A DNA stretch of 35,741 nucleotides from NCBI GenBank assembly GCA_030151565.1, contig JASLDM010000145.1, forward strand, positions 1 through 35,741, in the 5' to 3' direction. The translations under genes and the position numbers were made by a program. This document shows, one piece after another, positions 31,607 to 35,741 of the stretch (positions are counted from its first letter, which is position 1; each line of letters begins with the position of its first letter). The notes beneath the pieces were generated by a model. The model was not told the DNA's origin and did not search any database. It saw only the letters and a program-made list of their open reading frames with translations. The stretch comes from Flavobacterium sp. (GTDB lineage Bacteria > Bacteroidota > Bacteroidia > Flavobacteriales > Flavobacteriaceae).

Positions 31607-32542
31607 ATGTTAGCAAGTCTTTTTAGTAAAACAAAACCTATTAATTACGTTATTCTTACGATTCTATTGGTATTTACTTTTGTTTCGTATCAATTTTATA
31701 ACCAAAAAGTACCGAGTACTGGATATGAGATTTTTAAGACCGTAGCTACATTGGGGTTTTTAGTACTGTCTCTTATTCTGACTCAGTTTATCGTTCAGAA
31801 AAATAGATTGGTAAAGGACAATGCATATGTTCCCTTGCTATATGTTTCTTTTTTAATTATGTTTCCTACAACATTACTTAATGTAAAAGTGGTTATTGCA
31901 AACTTTTTTATATTGCTGGCCTTAAGGAGGTTGTTCTCGCTTCATTCTCTAAAAAGTCCACAAGAAAAGTTGTTTGATGCTTCATTATGGATTTTAGTAG
32001 CTGCTCTTTTTCACTTTTGGAGTTTGTTTTTTTTGGTACTATTGTTTTTTGCAGTTGCTTTTTATGTAGGTAGAGATTATAGAAACTGGTTTATTCCAGT
32101 AATTGCATTACTAGCAGTTTTTATTTTCTTAAGCGTATACTTGATATTGGTTGGAGAGACTTATTCGGAATGGATTCAATCTAAAATTGTGATAAGTTTG
32201 GACTTTACTAATTTTAGTAATGTATACGAAAATATAGCTTTAGCAGTATTTACTTCAATTGCATTGCTGTTCTTTTTTACCGAAGTTGTGAATTTGAAAA
32301 GCAAGCAATTTAATATGCAAAGCTCCTATAAAAAAATCATTATCGCTTTCCTTATAGGAGTTGCAGTTTATGTGGTTTCTGAGGATAAAAATAATGGAAG
32401 CATTTTATTCACTTTCTTTCCTTTAGCTGTTTTAGGGTCTAATTATATTGAAATTATTCCTCAAAAATGGAGAAAAGAGTTTGTAGTCTATGGTGTATTA
32501 GGACTTTCCTTTTTCTTTTATTTCTCTCAGTTATTCTTATAG
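31607..32542 (+). CDS. Polytopic membrane protein (DUF6427-like)
   Basis: A 311-residue protein with about nine hydrophobic helices. It begins MLASLFSKTKPINYVILTI; the early SKTKPIN motif, the loop NFFILLALRRLFSLHSLKSPQEKLFDASLWI and the C-terminal IPQKWRKEFVVY are features I associate with DUF6427, a flavobacterial family of unknown function. The conserved gene order (purD, DUF6341, DUF6427, upp) supports this. It may be part of an envelope process, but there is no direct evidence. The 3' end overlaps the convergent upp gene by 6 bp. Confidence 0.84.
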   Translation: MLASLFSKTKPINYVILTILLVFTFVSYQFYNQKVPSTGYEIFKTVATLGFLVLSLILTQFIVQKNRLVKDNAYVPLLYVSFLIMFPTTLLNVKVVIANFFILLALRRLFSLHSLKSPQEKLFDASLWILVAALFHFWSLFFLVLLFFAVAFYVGRDYRNWFIPVIALLAVFIFLSVYLILVGETYSEWIQSKIVISLDFTNFSNVYENIALAVFTSIALLFFFTEVVNLKSKQFNMQSSYKKIIIAFLIGVAVYVVSEDKNNGSILFTFFPLAVLGSNYIEIIPQKWRKEFVVYGVLGLSFFFYFSQLFL

Positions 32543-33190
32543 TTTTTGGCCATATGCTAGATCTCCGGCGTCGCCCAATCCTGGTAAGATATAGTTGTTT
32601 TCGTCTAATCCTTCGTCTAGAGTAGCTACCCATAAATGACAGTTGTCTGGCAATTGCTCTTCTAAGTATTTGATTCCTTCTGGAGCAGCTATAACCACAG
32701 CGATGTGAATTTCTTTAGGCGTTTCTTCTGACATTAATTTTTTGAAAACAGCCACTAATGATTGTCCTGTTGCTAGCATTGGATCAATCAAGATCATAAT
32801 TTTATCTTGAAAAGATGGCGCAGCTTGGTATTCTACAAGAATCTCACTTGCTTCACCGTGTTTACCGTGGCGTCTGTATGCAGACACAAAACCATTTTCT
32901 GCATCATCGTAAAAGTTCATAAAGCCTGTATGTAAGGCCAAACCAGCTCTTAAAATGGAGCATAGAACCACGTTGTCTTCAATACACGTTGTATCTTTAA
33001 AACCCAAAGGCGTTTGTACTCTTACTTGTTTGTAAGGGAGTGTTTTGCTTAATTCATAAGCCATGATTTCTCCGATACGCTCGATGTTTTTTCTAAAACG
33101 CATGCTGTCTTTTTGAACATTGACATCGCGTAATTGCGTTAAAAAATGATTTAGAATACTGTTTTCTTCAGAGATATAATGAATTTTCAT
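32537..33190 (-). CDS. upp: Uracil phosphoribosyltransferase
   Basis: A 217-residue pyrimidine-salvage enzyme, uracil + PRPP to UMP + PPi. The PRPP-binding loop is ILIDPMLATGQS (133-144). CSILRAGLALHTGF (77-90) and the C-terminal uracil-binding segment GLGDAGDLAYGQ are conserved. The ending GDLAYGQKL differs slightly from the GDRLFGT form of enterobacteria, as in other Bacteroidota. Start at 33190, divergent from the DUF4254 gene. Confidence 0.96.
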   Translation of the reverse strand: MKIHYISEENSILNHFLTQLRDVNVQKDSMRFRKNIERIGEIMAYELSKTLPYKQVRVQTPLGFKDTTCIEDNVVLCSILRAGLALHTGFMNFYDDAENGFVSAYRRHGKHGEASEILVEYQAAPSFQDKIMILIDPMLATGQSLVAVFKKLMSEETPKEIHIAVVIAAPEGIKYLEEQLPDNCHLWVATLDEGLDENNYILPGLGDAGDLAYGQKL

Positions 33191-33224
33191 AACTTAATAA
33201 TTAGTTCGATAAAAGTATAAAAAC

Positions 33225-33232
33225 TATATTTG
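33225..33232 (+). promoter_or_regulatory. Promoter -7 element for the DUF4254 gene
   Basis: TATATTTG (TAnnTTTG), 17 bp before the ATG at 33250. Confidence 0.5.
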
Positions 33233-33249
33233 TAAATAAAATAATTCAT

Positions 33250-33855
33250 ATGTTTTCAGAAGTAGCATTTCCGATTTTCGAAGAAAGTATCCGTGATTAT
33301 CATCAGTTTGATGATGTAGATCAGCCGATTAACAATCCTTATCCTAAGGATAAAATCGAACATTTATTATATTTAAAAAACTGGATTGACACGGTTCAGT
33401 GGCATTTTGAAGATATTATTCGTGATCCACAGATTGATCCGGTAGCCGCTTTAGCCCTAAAAAGACGTATTGATGCTTCAAATCAAGAGCGAACAGATAT
33501 GGTTGAGTACATTGATAGCTACTTCTTACAAAAATATAATGATGTTACAGTAAAGACAGATGCTAAGATAAATTCGGAAAGTCCAGCTTGGGCAATTGAC
33601 CGTTTATCAATCTTGTCTTTGAAGATTTATCATATGAATGAAGAAGCAACTCGTACAGAAGCAAGCGAGGAGCACCGTGCTAAATGTCAAGAAAAATTAG
33701 ATGTTTTGTTGGAGCAAAAGAAAGATTTGACAACTGCAATCGATGATTTATTGAATGACATTGCAAATGGCGATAAATACATGAAAGTGTATAAGCAAAT
33801 GAAAATGTATAATGATGAGGAGTTAAATCCAGTATTGTATCAAAATAAAAAATAA
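33250..33855 (+). CDS. DUF4254 protein
   Basis: A 201-residue all-helical cytoplasmic protein with no signal peptide. NWIDTVQWHFEDIIRDPQIDP (about 47-67), LKRRIDASNQERTDMVEYID and SPAWAIDRLSILSLKIYHM are the conserved blocks I associate with DUF4254. The family is common in Bacteroidota and often sits beside LPS heptosyltransferase-like GT9 genes, as here; its function is not known. A hairpin terminator separates it from the GT9 gene. Confidence 0.9.
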   Translation: MFSEVAFPIFEESIRDYHQFDDVDQPINNPYPKDKIEHLLYLKNWIDTVQWHFEDIIRDPQIDPVAALALKRRIDASNQERTDMVEYIDSYFLQKYNDVTVKTDAKINSESPAWAIDRLSILSLKIYHMNEEATRTEASEEHRAKCQEKLDVLLEQKKDLTTAIDDLLNDIANGDKYMKVYKQMKMYNDEELNPVLYQNKK

Positions 33856-33879
33856 TTATATCTTTGATATAAATTATTG

Positions 33880-33905
33880 AAAGCGTGATTTTTTCACGCT
33901 TTTCT
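33880..33905 (+). terminator. Terminator after the DUF4254 gene
   Basis: A perfect 9-bp stem, AAAGCGTGA (33880-33888) and TCACGCTTT (33894-33902), with a 5-T loop and T-rich tail. Confidence 0.85.
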
Positions 33906-33930
33906 TGTTCATAAACAAATTTATATTTAC

Positions 33931-34977
33931 GTGGAAAATTCGAAACATATTTTAGTCTTTAGATTGTCTGCCATGGGCGATGTAGCGATGACAGTTCCTG
34001 TGATCAAAGCTTTGGTTGAACAGTATCCAGAAGTAAGTGTAACAGTAGTCTCGCGCCCATTTTTCAAACCTTTTTTTAAGGATCTACCACGAGTAGAATT
34101 TTTCTCTATTGATCTTAAAAAGCGCCATAAAGGGTTTTTAGGATTGATTCGATTGTATCGTGATTTAAAAGCTCTTAAGGTTGATTATTTTGCTGATTTC
34201 CATAATGTTTTGCGTTCTCAAATTGTTAGAAGGTTCTTTCATCTTGGTGGAATTAAAACAGCAGCTTTAGACAAGGGTCGTGCAGCAAAAAAAGCGTTAA
34301 CTAGATCGGATAATAAAGTTTTTGAGCAACTTCCTACAATGGTTGAAAATCATATCAAAACCCTTCATAAATTAGGTTTTGATGTAGATATGTCTCACCC
34401 GACTTTTTTGGAAACCCCTAAACTTGCAACAGAATTGTTTCCTTATACAGGGGCAAAAGATTGTTTTTGGATTGGTATTGCTCCTTTTGCACAATATGAT
34501 TCAAAAGTGTATCCTCTAGATTTGATGCAACAAGTAATTGATGTTTTAGCAGAACGTGAGCGTTCCAAAATATTTTTATTTGGAGGAGGTGAAAAGGAAA
34601 TAGCATTGTTAAATCAATTGAAAAGAGATAATTACAATGTGATTGTCATGGCTGGGAAAGTAAAGTTTTCTGCTGAGTTGAATTTAATTCAACATTTAGA
34701 CCTAATGCTTTCTATGGATTCTGGTAATGCACATATAGCTGCAATGTATGGAAAGAAAGTTATAACTTTATGGGGTGGAACACATCCATTTGCTGGATTT
34801 GCCCCTTTTAATCAGCCTGATGCATTTTGTATTACAGCAGATCGTACTCAATATCCATTGTTGCCATTATCAGTTTATGGGAATAAAACCATACCAGAAT
34901 ATCAAGATGCTATGCGTACAATACAGCCAGAATTGGTTGTAAACAAGGTAATAGAAGTGCTTGCTTCAAACGAATAA
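33931..34977 (+). CDS. Glycosyltransferase family 9 (LPS heptosyltransferase-like)
   Basis: A 348-residue protein with a GTG start (MENSKHILVFRLSAMGDVAM). The N-terminal HILVFRLSAMGDVAMTVPV is the classical GT9 motif. The donor-binding C-terminal part has LFLFGGGEKEIALL-type strands and LMLSMDSGNAHIAAMYGKKVITLWG, with the DSGxxH of the ADP-heptose:LPS heptosyltransferases. It probably acts on lipid A-core at the cytoplasmic face. Whether the sugar is a heptose is open, since no heptose biosynthesis genes are visible. It lies beside the DUF4254 gene, a recurrent pairing. Confidence 0.92.
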   Translation: MENSKHILVFRLSAMGDVAMTVPVIKALVEQYPEVSVTVVSRPFFKPFFKDLPRVEFFSIDLKKRHKGFLGLIRLYRDLKALKVDYFADFHNVLRSQIVRRFFHLGGIKTAALDKGRAAKKALTRSDNKVFEQLPTMVENHIKTLHKLGFDVDMSHPTFLETPKLATELFPYTGAKDCFWIGIAPFAQYDSKVYPLDLMQQVIDVLAERERSKIFLFGGGEKEIALLNQLKRDNYNVIVMAGKVKFSAELNLIQHLDLMLSMDSGNAHIAAMYGKKVITLWGGTHPFAGFAPFNQPDAFCITADRTQYPLLPLSVYGNKTIPEYQDAMRTIQPELVVNKVIEVLASNE

Positions 34978-35008
34978 AAAGAGTTTTAAAACGATTAATT
35001 TATTAGCG

Positions 35009-35524
35009 ATGAACATAGAAAAATATATTCGAGATATTGTCGATTTTCCTAAACCAGGAGTTGTATTTAAGGATATTACACCATTATTAAACGATCATAC
35101 TATTTTGATGGAAACAACAAAGCAACTTGTAGCTTTAGTAGGAGATCAACGTATAGATAAAGTAGTTGGAATGGAAAGTAGAGGTTTCTTTTTTGCTACA
35201 TTATTAGCGGCAGAATTGGGAGCAGGTTTTGTACCTGTACGCAAACCTAATAAACTTCCGTTTGATAAAATTTCTGAAGAGTATGCTCTAGAGTATGGTT
35301 CAGATATCTTGGAAATTCATCAAGATGCTATCCAACCTGGACAACGTATTTTGATTCACGATGATGTTTTAGCTACTGGAGGTACCGCAGAAGCTGTATG
35401 CAAATTGGTGGAACGCTTGGGAGGAGAAATTGTACAAGTTAATTTCTTAATGGAACTTTCATTTTTAAAAGGTAGAGATAAACTGAAGGGATATGAAGTG
35501 AAAAGCTTGGTTTCATATTCTTAA
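35009..35524 (+). CDS. apt: Adenine phosphoribosyltransferase
   Basis: A 171-residue protein from the ATG at 35009 (MNIEKYIRDIVDFPKPGV). The longer frame from 34961 would overlap the GT9 gene and adds a non-conserved leader. It salvages adenine with PRPP to AMP. FPKPGVVFKDITPLL (13-27) is the adenine-pocket motif, GMESRGFFFA (54-63) is conserved, and the PRPP loop is HDDVLATGGTA (117-127). Length is normal. A strong terminator follows. Confidence 0.96.
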   Translation: MNIEKYIRDIVDFPKPGVVFKDITPLLNDHTILMETTKQLVALVGDQRIDKVVGMESRGFFFATLLAAELGAGFVPVRKPNKLPFDKISEEYALEYGSDILEIHQDAIQPGQRILIHDDVLATGGTAEAVCKLVERLGGEIVQVNFLMELSFLKGRDKLKGYEVKSLVSYS

Positions 35525-35547
35525 ATTTATCATTTTTAATAAAACAG

Positions 35548-35602
35548 AAGATTTATAAATATCTTGAAAATAAGGTATTTATAAATCTTTTGTTTTTTTT
35601 AA
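35548..35602 (+). terminator. Terminator of apt
   Basis: A perfect 14-bp stem, AAGATTTATAAATA (35548-35561) and TATTTATAAATCTT (35576-35589), with a 14-nt loop and a T-rich run after it. Confidence 0.8.
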
Positions 35603-35673
35603 TATAATTTATTTGGTGAAACCAAATAATATTAGAAACATTTGTAAAGCTTTTAAAAGCACACAAATATACG

Positions 35674-35741
35674 ATGAAGAAACAAAATCTAAATATTGAA
35701 TTCCTATCAAGCAGAGCGCTCGCTTCTGCTGCTATTGGTAT
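35674..35741 (+). CDS. Possible start of a further gene, cut by the window edge
   Basis: An open frame from the ATG at 35674 reads MKKQNLNIEFLSSRALASAA and continues off the right edge. Only 22 full codons are present, so the family cannot be recognised. No clear promoter was found in the 70 bases before it, and it may not be a real start. Confidence 0.35.
   Translation, partial: MKKQNLNIEFLSSRALASAAIG

Noticed and set aside
34961..35008. Sixteen-residue extension of apt overlapping the GT9 gene
   Set aside because: The standard Apt start is MNIEKYIRDIVDFPKPG; the extension is not conserved in kind.

Overview
The window looks like chromosomal DNA of a low-GC member of the Bacteroidota, most probably the Flavobacteriaceae. 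The protein families are flavobacterial (the purD/DUF6341/DUF6427/upp/DUF4254 neighbourhood, a DUF6909 protein, a TatA with a FGGKKIPEL motif, OmpH-like lipoproteins). Start codons lack clear Shine-Dalgarno sequences, and many genes are preceded by the Bacteroidota -7 promoter motif TAnnTTTG. No insertion sequence, prophage or CRISPR array was seen.

Layout. Positions 1-5083 hold only minus-strand genes: a PIF1-like helicase (cut by the window edge), an OmpH/Skp-like lipoprotein, a SAM methyltransferase, mnmG and ybeY. A very AT-rich non-coding block (about 5084-5872) follows, after which gltX and most later genes run on the plus strand. Three identical copies of the classical parS sequence TGTTCCACGTGAAACA bracket mnmG. 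The divergent gene layout, the parS sites, clustered DnaA-box-like 9-mers and an apparent change in GC skew together make 5084-5872 a good candidate for the chromosomal replication origin. This is an inference, because dnaA is not in the window.

Positions 5873-14998 are mainly housekeeping: gltX, a small lipoprotein, an SPFH/stomatin protein, a three-gene envelope-stress-like operon (YtxH, holin-like membrane protein, small DUF protein), glnS, folB, tRNA-Cys, a DUF1294 membrane protein and tex. Positions 14999-16205 are a 1.2-kb gene-poor stretch. It carries a possible sigma54-type promoter followed by a short terminator-bounded RNA candidate, short direct repeats, an 11-bp tandem CCGAA-type repeat and gene-like fragments.

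Positions 16206-29908 run from tatA through an M23-like membrane protein, a GH3 protein and a DUF6909 protein into a surface-polysaccharide locus: Wzz-like protein, rmlC, rmlD, two Wzy/WaaL-like membrane proteins, GT2 and GT4 glycosyltransferases, a UDP-glucuronate-decarboxylase-like SDR and a WcaJ-type initiating sugar transferase. The genes would make nucleotide sugars, start the repeat unit on undecaprenyl phosphate, extend it, polymerise it and control chain length; a flippase, rmlA and rmlB must lie elsewhere. Positions 30004-35524 hold nucleotide-metabolism genes (purD, upp, apt) interleaved with conserved flavobacterial genes and a GT9 heptosyltransferase-like gene. The start of one more possible gene lies at the right edge.
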